Part shown: positions 51,415 through 59,658 of the stretch, piece by piece
Layout of the letters: each line of letters begins with the position of its first letter
Numbering within the stretch: the first letter of the stretch is position 1
Assembly: GCA_016928975.1 (NCBI GenBank)
Contig: JAFGJR010000033.1
Span: 1-64,000 of the forward strand
DNA from: Sedimentisphaerales bacterium
GTDB lineage: Bacteria; Planctomycetota; Phycisphaerae; Sedimentisphaerales; SG8-4
Length of the DNA: 64,000 nt
Reading direction: 5' to 3'
Notes under the pieces: model-generated
What the model was told of the DNA's origin: nothing
What the model saw: only the letters and a program-made list of their open reading frames with translations
Database searches by the model: none
Program-made: the position numbers and the translations under genes

Positions 51415-52662
51415 ATGTATGCGTTAGGAATGATTTTCGCGTCGCTGGCCGTCCTGGTCGTTCTGCTGCGGCTGAAGGTCCGGATCGGGCGGGCGATGAC
51501 CCTCTCGGCGGTCGTGCTGGCTGTGCTGCTGCGCGTGACGCCGGGCGAGATGTGGGGCCGGCTGGTGGCGGAGTGGCGGCAACAGCCCCTGACGGAGACG
51601 ACGCCATATCTGTTCGTCTCGCTGACGGCGCTTCTTCTGCTGGTGAACGTCGTGGGCGAGGCGATGGGACAGATCGGTCTCTCTGCCCGGCTGGTGCCGG
51701 CGATGCAGGGGCTTCTTCGCAGCCGCCGGGTGGCGCTGGCGACGATTCCGCTGCTGATGGGCATGCTGCCGACGCCGGGCGGGATCATGCTCTCGGCCCC
51801 GATGGTCCGTGAGGCGGGGGACAAGATCGGCGTGGAACGTAGCCGGACCGCCGCGATCAATTTCTTCTTCCGCCACCAGTGGGAGCCGGTGTGGCCGCTG
51901 TTTCCGGCGGTGCCGCTGATCGTGCACATGCTCGGCGTCCCGGCGGCCGGCGTCGTCGGCCATCATGCCGTGCTTTCCCTCGCCGGCATCCTTGGCGGCA
52001 TCGTGTTCCTGCTGCTGTTCGGGATTCCGCCGCGCCGGGCGGAGCACATGGAGACCGGGAAGCGGATCGCCTCGCATGCGAAGGATTTTCTCCACGCCCT
52101 GTGGCCGATTCTTTTCACGGCCGTGCTGTATGTCGCGCTCGACGTGCCGCCGGCAGTGGGTATCTTCCTGGCCATCATCGGGCTGCTGCTGCTGCACCGG
52201 GTGAGCCTGCGTCGATGGGGCGGAATCTTCCGCGCGGCCCGCGAGCCGGATGTTGTCTTGCTGCTGTTCGGGGCCCTGTGGTTCAAGCTGATCCTCGAAT
52301 CGAGCGGCGCGATCGGGAGCGTTGTTACATTCTTCCAGCAGGTTCACATGCCGCCGTTGCTGGTGCTGTTTGTCCTGCCCTTTCTGGTGAGCTTCAGCAC
52401 GGGCGTCACGACGCCAACGGTGGCGATCACGTATCCATTCCTCATGCCGCTCATCGGCACAGGGGAGCATCTCTCGCTCGGCCTTGAGACCCTGGCGTTT
52501 GCGGGCGTCGTCTTCGGGCTGGCGGTCAGTCCAATCCACCTATGCCTGGCTCTATCCGCGAGCTACTTCAACACGCCGCTGCTGCGGATCGTCTGGAGGG
52601 TGCTTCCGCCCGCCCTGTGTGTGGTGGGGGCGGGATTCGCCTTGGCGCTGCTGGCCCGGTGA
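51415..52662 (+). CDS. DUF401 family integral membrane protein
   Basis: A 415-residue membrane protein of the DUF401 type, related to the ion-transporter (GntP/ArsB-like) group: hydrophobic helices throughout, a MLPTPGGIMLSAPMVREAGD re-entrant-like loop, RHQWEPVWPLFPAVPLIVHM, STGVTTPTVAITYPFLMPL and LAVSPIHLCLALSASYFNT, in which polar-Pro motifs occur twice, as in inverted-repeat ion transporters. Substrate unknown. Only 6 bases from the MFS gene, so co-transcribed; it is convergent with the DUF4097 gene. Confidence 0.85.
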   Translation: MYALGMIFASLAVLVVLLRLKVRIGRAMTLSAVVLAVLLRVTPGEMWGRLVAEWRQQPLTETTPYLFVSLTALLLLVNVVGEAMGQIGLSARLVPAMQGLLRSRRVALATIPLLMGMLPTPGGIMLSAPMVREAGDKIGVERSRTAAINFFFRHQWEPVWPLFPAVPLIVHMLGVPAAGVVGHHAVLSLAGILGGIVFLLLFGIPPRRAEHMETGKRIASHAKDFLHALWPILFTAVLYVALDVPPAVGIFLAIIGLLLLHRVSLRRWGGIFRAAREPDVVLLLFGALWFKLILESSGAIGSVVTFFQQVHMPPLLVLFVLPFLVSFSTGVTTPTVAITYPFLMPLIGTGEHLSLGLETLAFAGVVFGLAVSPIHLCLALSASYFNTPLLRIVWRVLPPALCVVGAGFALALLAR

Positions 52663-52679
52663 AGCTCCCGTTGTGGCGT

Positions 52680-53468
52680 TCAGCGGATCGAGACGGAGCC
52701 GACGTTGGTTCGCAGATCGATCTTGCCTTCTGCGGCGCCGAGCGAGGCATTGAGCGACTTGCCGACCGTGCCACGGACGGTGAGGGGCCGGTCTGTGTGA
52801 ATGTCGCCGACGTTGGTGGCGGCGGTGAGAGTCGCGGAAATCTGTGAAGGGCCCGTGAAGTCGATCTTGCCGACGTTCGTGGAAGCATCGACATGAATCT
52901 CGGCGGGGGCGTCCGGCGCATAGGCGACCCGGACATCGCCGACGTTCGTATGCACGCGTGCGGCATCTCGCAGACCGGCGCACGTGATCGATCCGACGTC
53001 TGTACGCGTCTCCACGCGACTCGTGAAGCCGTCGACCCGGATGTCGCCGACGTTGGTAGTGCAATCGAGTGGGAGGTCGGCGGGGGCGGTGATCGTGAAA
53101 TCCACGCTGAGCTGACTGTTGCCGAAGTGGGCGGGCTTGTCCGCCTTGACGACCAGGGTGTCGCCGGACGGCTCGGCGCTGATGTGGACTCCATCGAGAA
53201 GCGCCTGGGCCTGCTCTTCTGTCCTGGCCTTGACGGTGATGTCGGCCGTAATGTGGACCTCCGCGGTCTGGGCCGGGTTGAGCTTGATCGCTCCCACGTT
53301 CGTGCTGACGCGCAGGGCTTTGACGCTGCCGGCCGGTGAAGTGAGGTTGTCCGTGCGTTTTGCCTTGCCTCGCAGATGGTCGCCGTGCGAGATGACACAA
53401 CCGGCGACTGCCATAGTACACGCCAACGCGATGCACAAACCGATCCTGCTGACCAGAGTCTTTCTCAT
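52680..53468 (-). CDS. DUF4097-type adhesin-like lipoprotein
   Basis: A 262-residue lipoprotein (signal ending TMAVAGC, lipobox near residue 23). The mature part is a beta-helix-like repeat built around TNVGxI: TNVGAIKLN, TTNVGDIRVD, TDVGSITCAG, TNVGDVRVAY, STNVGKIDFT, TNVGDIHTDR, TNVGSVSIR. Seven or so repeats of about 24-30 residues match the DUF4097/DUF4098 'putative adhesin' family, of unknown function. The start at 53468 has AGGAGA 8 bases upstream. Convergent with DUF401. Confidence 0.85.
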   Translation of the reverse strand: MRKTLVSRIGLCIALACTMAVAGCVISHGDHLRGKAKRTDNLTSPAGSVKALRVSTNVGAIKLNPAQTAEVHITADITVKARTEEQAQALLDGVHISAEPSGDTLVVKADKPAHFGNSQLSVDFTITAPADLPLDCTTNVGDIRVDGFTSRVETRTDVGSITCAGLRDAARVHTNVGDVRVAYAPDAPAEIHVDASTNVGKIDFTGPSQISATLTAATNVGDIHTDRPLTVRGTVGKSLNASLGAAEGKIDLRTNVGSVSIR

Positions 53469-53682
53469 GGGTCGATCTCCTAAACCACTCACGCGGGTAG
53501 TCGCACACACGGTCTCATTATTGCGTGAATTCGAGGGTTTTCAAGATGAAAGACAAATCGACCCCCGGCAGGCGGCGGGGTGGTTTTTGTTTTGACGGGG
53601 GCGGAGGGTTTCGGATATGGTCTGGGGGCGCTGCTGGGCGGTGCAAGTGTTCGCCAGGGTCTCTGTTGGCTTGGAGGTTTGA

Positions 53683-54723
53683 ATGCCGGATCTGTTTTTG
53701 AATGGGGATTACAAATCGATTTTGGGCGTGCGGGAGACGGAGCGAGGCATCAAGTTCATCAAGGATTTCTTCCAGGACCACCTGGCAACCGCGTTGAACC
53801 TGCAGCGCGTGTCCGCGCCGCTGTTTCTCAAGAAAGGCTCGGGGATCAACGACGACCTGAACGGCGTGGAGGCGAAAGCGACCTTCCGGGTCAAAGACGA
53901 TGATCACAGCGAGGCGGAATGCCTGTTCTCGCTGGCCAAGTGGAAGCGCATGGTGCTGGCGGACTACGGGTTCGCTCCCGGCGAGGGGCTGTACGCCGAT
54001 ATGAACGCGATTCGGCCGGACGAGGAGTGCCTGGACAACCTGCATTCCGTGTACGTGGACCAGTGGGACTGGGAGCGCGTCATCACGGAGGGCGAGCGTG
54101 AGTTGGAGTTCCTCAAGACGATCGTGCGCAAGATCTACGCCGTGCTGCGACAGACCGAGGCGGCCGTGCAGCAGCGATATCCGCAGATCACGCCGATCCT
54201 GCCGCAGGAGATCGCCTTCGTCCACGCCGAGGAGCTGTTGGATCGCTGGCCGGACGTGGGGCCGCGAGAGCGAGAGAACCGAATCACGGAAGAGCTGGGA
54301 GCGGTGTTCGTGATCGGCATCGGCGGCGAGCTGCGGGACGGCATGCTGCATGACGGCCGGGCCCCGGACTATGACGACTGGGTCACGCCCACCGGCAACG
54401 GCCGCAGAGGATTGAACGGCGACATCCTGCTGTGGTATCCGCTGCTGCAAAGGGCTTTCGAGATCAGCTCGATGGGCATCCGGGTGAACAAGGACACGCT
54501 GGTCGAGCAATTAAAGATTCGCGGGGCCTTGAATCGCTGCGGGTTCGCGTGGCACAAACGGCTCCTGGCCGGCGAGCTGCCGTTGAGCATCGGCGGCGGG
54601 ATCGGCCAGTCCAGGCTCTGCATGTTCTTCCTGCGCAAGCTGCACGTGGGCGAGGTGCACGCGAGCGTGTGGCCGCAGTGGATGATCGACAAGTGCAGGG
54701 CTGCCGGGGTTCCCCTCCTGTAG
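53683..54723 (+). CDS. asnA: Aspartate-ammonia ligase (asparagine synthetase A)
   Basis: AsnA makes asparagine from aspartate, ATP and ammonia. The 346-residue protein has the class II aminoacyl-tRNA-synthetase-like fold: LNLQRVSAPLFLKKGSGIND, FRVKDDDHSEAECLFSLAKW, LHSVYVDQWDWE, ISSMGIRVNKD, and the C-terminal LPLSIGGGIGQSRLCMFFLR with the ATP-binding Arg. Length is near that of the E. coli enzyme (330). GGAGG lies 5 bases before the ATG. Followed after 18 bases by an inverted pair of palindromic repeats. Confidence 0.96.
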   Translation: MPDLFLNGDYKSILGVRETERGIKFIKDFFQDHLATALNLQRVSAPLFLKKGSGINDDLNGVEAKATFRVKDDDHSEAECLFSLAKWKRMVLADYGFAPGEGLYADMNAIRPDEECLDNLHSVYVDQWDWERVITEGERELEFLKTIVRKIYAVLRQTEAAVQQRYPQITPILPQEIAFVHAEELLDRWPDVGPRERENRITEELGAVFVIGIGGELRDGMLHDGRAPDYDDWVTPTGNGRRGLNGDILLWYPLLQRAFEISSMGIRVNKDTLVEQLKIRGALNRCGFAWHKRLLAGELPLSIGGGIGQSRLCMFFLRKLHVGEVHASVWPQWMIDKCRAAGVPLL

Positions 54724-54741
54724 TCGTGGGATGTGGGAACT

Positions 54742-54918
54742 GGACTTCTGCAAAATGCACATTGGGCCTATATTCTTCAAGGAAATCTCGTTCTTCGATT
54801 TCCTTGAAGAGTTGGCGCACACCGTTGTCTACTTTATAGTTACAGTTTTGGAAGGAGAAATCGAGAGACGAGGTTTCTCCTTCCAGAAGTAGGCCCAATG
54901 TGCATTTTGCACGAGTCC
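54742..54918. repeat. Inverted pair of palindromic hairpin repeats (copies A and B)
   Basis: Copy A (plus strand, 54742-54809) starts GGACTTCTGCAAAATGCACA, then a hairpin CTTCAAGGAAATC (54775-54787) / GATTTCCTTGAAG (54797-54809), 13 of 13 paired. Copy B (minus strand, 54918-54849) starts GGACTCGTGCAAAATGCACA with a 12-of-12 hairpin TGGAAGGAGAAA/TTTCTCCTTCCA. The outer 29 bases agree at 27 positions. Copy C lies at 10000-10070. Stem bases covary between copies (C-G versus A-T at one end), so the structure, not just the sequence, appears conserved. No coding sense. Confidence 0.87.
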
Positions 54919-54925
54919 GGTAGGA

Positions 54926-54957
54926 GAAGAAAAAGGGGATGGCTCACGGCCATCCCC
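54926..54957 (-). terminator. Intrinsic terminator of the repeat lipoprotein gene
   Basis: On the minus strand GGGGATGGC (54957-54949) pairs with GCCATCCCC (54943-54935), loop of 5, followed by TTTTTCTTC (54934-54926). Confidence 0.9.
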
Positions 54958-54967
54958 GGAGAATCGT

Positions 54968-54992
54968 GGCCTGTGGAATCTGGCCACAGGCC
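54968..54992 (-). repeat. Hairpin between gene end and terminator
   Basis: GGCCTGTGG (54968-54976) pairs with CCACAGGCC (54984-54992), loop of 7, 17 bases after the lipoprotein stop and before the terminator. It may stabilise the mRNA 3' end. No T tract of its own. Confidence 0.55.
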
Positions 54993-55009
54993 CTATGTGG
55001 CAGCGACGA

Positions 55010-57541
55010 TCACTTGGCCGCTGCCTCAGCCACGGAGGACTCCAACTTCGTACCGGAATTGCTGACCTTGACCTCGGCGGGTGGCACCCTGAGCTGCTGG
55101 ATGGCCGTGATGATATCCCTGGTCTGCGTCTGGGTTCCTGCCTGAATCTGCTGCATCTGGTTTGTCAGTGACACCTGGTCCTGGCGGAGCTGCGCGATGG
55201 CTTCCACGACTGCCTGAATGTCATGGTTGACCTGGGTCTCGAACTGCGTCCGGCTTTGACCGTCGGCGCCGAGCTGCGACGCCAGCCCATCGAGGCTCGG
55301 CTGGAGGGTTCCCTGGAGCTTCGTGAGATGTTGCTCAAGCGCCGTGAGGTTTGCACTGATGGTTTGCACATTCGCCTGGGCGGCGTCAAATCGTTGTGCC
55401 CACTGCTGCTGGCTCTGCACGATCTCGGCGAGTTTGCCGGCCAGTGCCTGCCGGTCGGCCTGCACAGCCTGCGCCAGGCTGGCCTGACCTTCGTGCAAGG
55501 AGATCGTGTCGAGGGCCGTCTGACCGGCGGTTGCCACGACAACGTCCAGATCACTCTGCGTCTGTTGCTGGCTGCGTGCCAGATTGGCGATCTGACTGCG
55601 GACGGTCTCGTTCTGGTTTCGCAGGCTCTGCGTCAGCGTGTCCTGGCCGGCGGCCATGTTGATGACGTCGATTGCCGTCTGTCCAGAAGTCGCCGTGACG
55701 ACATCCAGGCTGCTGTTGATCTGCTCCTGGCTCCCGGCCAGGCCGGCCATTCGGCCGTCCACAGCCTTGCCGTGGTCCTGGAGCTGCTGCCGCAACGCAT
55801 CCTGCCGCGATGTCATGGCGATCACGTCCAGTGCCGTCTGGCCGGTGGTCGCCGTGACCGCGTCAAGACCGTTCTGCATCTGTTGCTGGCTCGTGGCAAG
55901 CCCGGCGATCTGATGACTCATCGCCTCATTGTGGCTCTGCAAAGTCTGCTGTATCGCGTCCTGACGGGCCGCGGCGGCCTTGACGTCTCCGGCGGTCTGT
56001 CCGGCAGTTGCGGCGATGCCGTCCAGGCTGCTGCCAAGCCGTTTCTGGTTGTCGATCGCCTCACGGATCGTGGTCAACGTCGCCTGGCTCTGGTCCGTCA
56101 TAACCTCGCGCGTTGCACTCTGCTCCGTGGCCAGAGCGGCGAGGCCGGCATCGATCCGGTCCGTTCTCTCCGCGAGGCTGGCGGCGCCGGCCTGGACCGC
56201 TCGCTGCAACGCCGCGTTGCCGTCGCTTACCGCGACGACGTCGATCGCTGTCTGGCCTGCTGTCGCCAAGAGCACGTTCATCTGGTCCTGCAACTGGCGC
56301 TGCTCGCCGGACAGTTGCGTCATCCGGCTCGCGGCAGCTTCTTGGTTTGCCTTGAGTGCGTCGCGCAAACTCGCCTGGCCGGTTCGCACGGCGTCCACAT
56401 GGCTGACGAGGGTGTCGGCCTTCTGGTGCAGGCCAGTAAGATCGCTCTCCAGCCCCGTCTGGCTCTCGGACAGGCCGGCAAGTCTCGCGGTGACGGCGCC
56501 ACTGTCGCTGCGGATCGTCTCGCGGACGGCATCCTGGCCCGCCGCCAGGGCGGTGAGATGAGTGTTGGTCTGACCGATCTTCTCGCTCAATCCGTTGACG
56601 CCGGCCTGAAGCCCCTGCTGGTTCTCGATGACGGCCGCCACCTGGCCGGTCACGATCTTGTGATTGGCGGTGAGCGTTTGCTGAAGGGTGGTCTGACGCG
56701 CATCCACGGCGGCGATGCCCTCCGCGTTGCTCTTCGTCTGGCCGGCGATGACGTCGACGGCCGCCCGCAAATTTTGCTGATTCTGCTCCATAATTGCTGT
56801 TTTGTCGGCAAACAGGGCGTTGTGCTCGCCGACCGTCCGGCGAAGATCGAGCTGACCCTGGGAGATGGCGGTCACGTCGCCGGCCAGGGTGTGCATGAGC
56901 TTGTCCATGCCGTCCAGGCCGCTGCGGATACGATCCTGGCCGGCGGCCAGCGCGACGATCTGCTCGGCCATTCGCTGGTCGGCCTGCTGCAACTGTCCGA
57001 TGTCGGTCCGGATCCTGTCGCCGTTGGCGGCCACGGCCGCGATGCTGTCCCCCAGTTCTTGCTTGCCGCTCGCCACCATTCGATGCAGGGTGACCTGCTC
57101 TTTGGCCATTGCGCTGACGTCCGAGGCCGTGCGCTGTGTGACGCCGGCCACCTGGCTGACGCCTTCCTGCAAACGCATCTGGTTCGCGTCCAGCGCCGTC
57201 ATTCTTCTGTCGATCGCATCACTGGCACTCGCGACGGCCTGACGGAGCGCGTCCTGCTGATTCTGAACGGTGGAGAGGCCAGTGGCAAGGTCCTGGTCGT
57301 TGACTTGGAGCTTCCGGATGCCTTCCTGGACCTCGCCGTTGTTGACGTGGACCTGTGAGGAAACCATGGCAAGCTGCCGGGCGTTGGCGGCGACCCTCGC
57401 CTCCAGCCTGATCTGGTTCTGCTCCATCCTCGCCAGTCGTTTGCCGCAGCCGGTGGCTCCGAGGGCCAGTACCGCCAAGGCCCCGAGGAAAACGGTCGAA
57501 GTGGTCCATCGCCTGGTTGCGTGCCCCTTTGCTCCCCTCAT
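55010..57541 (-). CDS. Coiled-coil-like lipoprotein of 53-residue repeats
   Basis: An 843-residue lipoprotein: basic N-terminus, hydrophobic segment, lipobox LGATGC near residue 32. The rest is predicted helical, rich in Gln/Ala/Ser/Asp. Four exact-period repeats of 53 residues span about residues 506-717 (55391-56026): each begins LD.(V/I).AT.GQTA.DV, then .RQD.L.Q.L, then .IA.LA.SQQQ. Weaker copies (GQTK, GQTN, AAGQD) run back to about residue 50. 53 equals six heptads plus one hendecad, fitting a mixed coiled coil. Role unknown; a periplasmic spacer or trimeric stalk is plausible. The start at 57541 is better spaced from AAGGAG than 57544. Confidence 0.85.
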   Translation of the reverse strand: MRGAKGHATRRWTTSTVFLGALAVLALGATGCGKRLARMEQNQIRLEARVAANARQLAMVSSQVHVNNGEVQEGIRKLQVNDQDLATGLSTVQNQQDALRQAVASASDAIDRRMTALDANQMRLQEGVSQVAGVTQRTASDVSAMAKEQVTLHRMVASGKQELGDSIAAVAANGDRIRTDIGQLQQADQRMAEQIVALAAGQDRIRSGLDGMDKLMHTLAGDVTAISQGQLDLRRTVGEHNALFADKTAIMEQNQQNLRAAVDVIAGQTKSNAEGIAAVDARQTTLQQTLTANHKIVTGQVAAVIENQQGLQAGVNGLSEKIGQTNTHLTALAAGQDAVRETIRSDSGAVTARLAGLSESQTGLESDLTGLHQKADTLVSHVDAVRTGQASLRDALKANQEAAASRMTQLSGEQRQLQDQMNVLLATAGQTAIDVVAVSDGNAALQRAVQAGAASLAERTDRIDAGLAALATEQSATREVMTDQSQATLTTIREAIDNQKRLGSSLDGIAATAGQTAGDVKAAAARQDAIQQTLQSHNEAMSHQIAGLATSQQQMQNGLDAVTATTGQTALDVIAMTSRQDALRQQLQDHGKAVDGRMAGLAGSQEQINSSLDVVTATSGQTAIDVINMAAGQDTLTQSLRNQNETVRSQIANLARSQQQTQSDLDVVVATAGQTALDTISLHEGQASLAQAVQADRQALAGKLAEIVQSQQQWAQRFDAAQANVQTISANLTALEQHLTKLQGTLQPSLDGLASQLGADGQSRTQFETQVNHDIQAVVEAIAQLRQDQVSLTNQMQQIQAGTQTQTRDIITAIQQLRVPPAEVKVSNSGTKLESSVAEAAAK

Positions 57542-57885
57542 CATGACTCCTTTCAGCTACGACGACGGGCGTGTGCCCGGCGTCCCGGTCTGACTGAACC
57601 ATTCCTTGCCGCGGCGGCAGACGGCTCTTGCCCGGATAACCACGTTAGCAGTACTGACAAGGCCCCAGCACCGCCTTTTCTCTCTTCGGCACGGCCACTT
57701 CGAAACCTTTACCCTTTATGGGACGAGTTCACAAAATGGGCAGGATACAGGAGATACGACGATTCTGGTGGCGCCGTCGCGTGGCGGCCAGGGGTCGCGG
57801 CCGGCAAGCTACAGATCCCTGATCCCGGTCGCTCGGGGGCAGGCGCCATGAACGGAGCAGGGCCGAAAATCTGTGAAGAGAGGGC
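57542..57885. other. Divergent intergenic region, no gene
   Basis: 344 bases between the repeat lipoprotein (minus) and the promoter of the DUF5648 gene (plus). Short frames here have no ribosome binding site or family match. The lipoprotein promoter should lie here but I cannot place it. Confidence 0.4.
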
Positions 57886-57913
57886 TTGACACGGCAATTT
57901 CCATATCTATAAT
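57886..57913 (+). promoter_or_regulatory. Consensus sigma-70 promoter
   Basis: TTGACA (57886-57891), a 16-base spacer and TATAAT (57908-57913): both boxes are perfect consensus. It would drive the secreted DUF5648 gene with a leader of about 200 bases. Confidence 0.8.
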
Positions 57914-58120
57914 CCGTTATTAGGACTGGAGGAGTGGCCAAGGACACACACGAAGTGTCGCGTGTGGTCGGCCCGCCAATCGCAGTTCGGCTAGCGCGCA
58001 TCTGGAAGCGCCACCCCCGAAACGGATTTCACGAAGGGATCGTTGTCAGTATGACAGCGCGGCCACTCTGTGTGGCGCGTGAATGGATATGGAGAACTCA
58101 TAAGGAGAAGGGGGACGAAC

Positions 58121-59353
58121 ATGGTACGGAAGGCAGTTACACTCATGCTGGTCCTGGGGATCGATCACGTCGCCGTTGTGCTTCTGCAAAACGTGGGTGC
58201 CTTCCCACAAGACCCTGCGGCCCGCGCGGCCGATGCCGCCGCCGCACAACCCTCGGCCGTCACACCGGAGCAATTCGTTGTACGAGACGCATTCGACGAC
58301 AACGTGAAAGGCACGATCTGGCGGGCTCTCGCCGATGACCCGGGCCGGTGCACGATGACAGAGGTCAACCAACGGCTGGAATTGCAGGCGACCGCGCGGG
58401 CGGCCAACGCATCGGCCGGCTACCTCTCCAGCAGCGCCCGGCTGGACCCGCGGTTCGACTTCTCTCTGAAGGTGGATTTCCACTACGACTTGATGAGCTA
58501 TACCCGGGGCTGGGTGAGTCTGGGTGTGACTCCCGAGATGGACGATCCGTGGGAGAGGAACGTAGCGATCGGCGTCGGTTGCGCCGATGCCTATGCGCAC
58601 TACTGGCACCGCAAGCAGACCGGATTCTCCGTCGCATCGAGCTCGTCGCAGCGAACCCGGACGAACGGGACGTTTTATATCTCCTATAGTGCCGGCGCGG
58701 ACGAGTTGTGCGTGGGACTGAGCGGCTACGGCGCCAACGACGCATGGGCGGTGTTGCCGGGCCTGGTCAAGGGCGAGTGGGGCAGCCGGCCGGTCCTCAT
58801 ATGGCTCGCCGGCGGCTCCGACGGACTGGCCATCCCGTCCGGGCCCGCGTATCTGGACAATCTGGTCGTGGAGACGGGCGTGATCATCGAGGCGTCGCTG
58901 AGAGAGGTCCATCGCTTCTGGTCACCGACGCTCGAAAGGCACTTCTACACGATCAGCGAGGCGGAGAAGGAGATGCTGATCGCCGACTTCAAACAGGTGT
59001 GGTCGTACGAAGGGGTCGTCTACCACGCATTCCTGACGCCTGTGGACCCGGACCTCCAGCCCGTCTACCGCTTCTGGTCGGACAGGCTCAGGGGCCACTT
59101 CTACACACTGAACGAGGCGGAGAAAGACTGGCTCATTGCACAGTACTCTCACATCTGGACGTTTGAAGGGGTGGCGTTCTACGCCTACCCGAGCGGCAGG
59201 CAACCGACCGGGACGCGCCCGGTGTATCGCTTCTGGTCGCCCGCCAAGAGCGCCCACTTCTACACGGTGAACGAGACCGAGAGGGACAACATCCTGGCGA
59301 ACTATTCGAATGTCTGGACGGACGAGGGCGTCGCGTGGTACGCAGATGAGTGA
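58121..59353 (+). CDS. Secreted protein with three DUF5648 repeats
   Basis: A 410-residue protein with an N-terminal hydrophobic signal segment (AVTLMLVLGIDHVAVVLL), a beta-rich domain of about 220 residues (RFDFSLKVDFHYDLMSYTRG, YLDNLVVETGVII), then three DUF5648 repeats near residues 260-305, 312-355 and 366-410. Each reads VYRFWSP...HFYT..EAEK...L......W..EGV.(F/W)YA. DUF5648 repeats are common in secreted bacterial proteins, and their function is unknown. The start at 58121 was chosen because the signal segment starts there and GGGGG lies just upstream; an in-frame ATG at 58070 is possible but less likely. Confidence 0.85.
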   Translation: MVRKAVTLMLVLGIDHVAVVLLQNVGAFPQDPAARAADAAAAQPSAVTPEQFVVRDAFDDNVKGTIWRALADDPGRCTMTEVNQRLELQATARAANASAGYLSSSARLDPRFDFSLKVDFHYDLMSYTRGWVSLGVTPEMDDPWERNVAIGVGCADAYAHYWHRKQTGFSVASSSSQRTRTNGTFYISYSAGADELCVGLSGYGANDAWAVLPGLVKGEWGSRPVLIWLAGGSDGLAIPSGPAYLDNLVVETGVIIEASLREVHRFWSPTLERHFYTISEAEKEMLIADFKQVWSYEGVVYHAFLTPVDPDLQPVYRFWSDRLRGHFYTLNEAEKDWLIAQYSHIWTFEGVAFYAYPSGRQPTGTRPVYRFWSPAKSAHFYTVNETERDNILANYSNVWTDEGVAWYADE

Positions 59354-59538
59354 ACGAGGCAGATGCTTCCGACCGACCTGCGGTCTGTGAGGTGTCAAAG
59401 CCCGGTCGACGTGCGTCGTCACGGCGCACCCTCCGCATGCTGTGCTCCGGGTGATTCGATGTGTTGGGATCGTCGGAGCCACTTCTCACATTCCTGAGAC
59501 GAAAGATCAAATCTCAAATCCGCGATTCAAGTACGGTC

Positions 59539-59567
59539 TTGAGCGAATGGTCGCGATTTGGTACAGT
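59539..59567 (+). promoter_or_regulatory. Promoter of purD
   Basis: TTGAGC (59539-59544), a 17-base spacer and TACAGT (59562-59567), with TGG before the -10 box. 92 bases before the purD ATG. The rest of 59354-59658 holds no gene. Confidence 0.6.
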
Positions 59568-59658
59568 GTCGCCACATATGTGCGGCTGGGCAGAACCGAT
59601 GGCCGGCCGCCCGGGGGAGGACGATAGGCGAAATCGCTGTGCACGGTGAGGTTCGAAA

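Noticed and set aside
54810..54848. TATAGT in the middle of the inverted repeat pair as a promoter
   Set aside because: No -35 box at a proper distance and no gene downstream on the plus strand.
55223..57358. 711-codon plus-strand open frame
   Set aside because: Antisense to the repeat lipoprotein; its apparent repeats are the complement of the 53-residue repeats.
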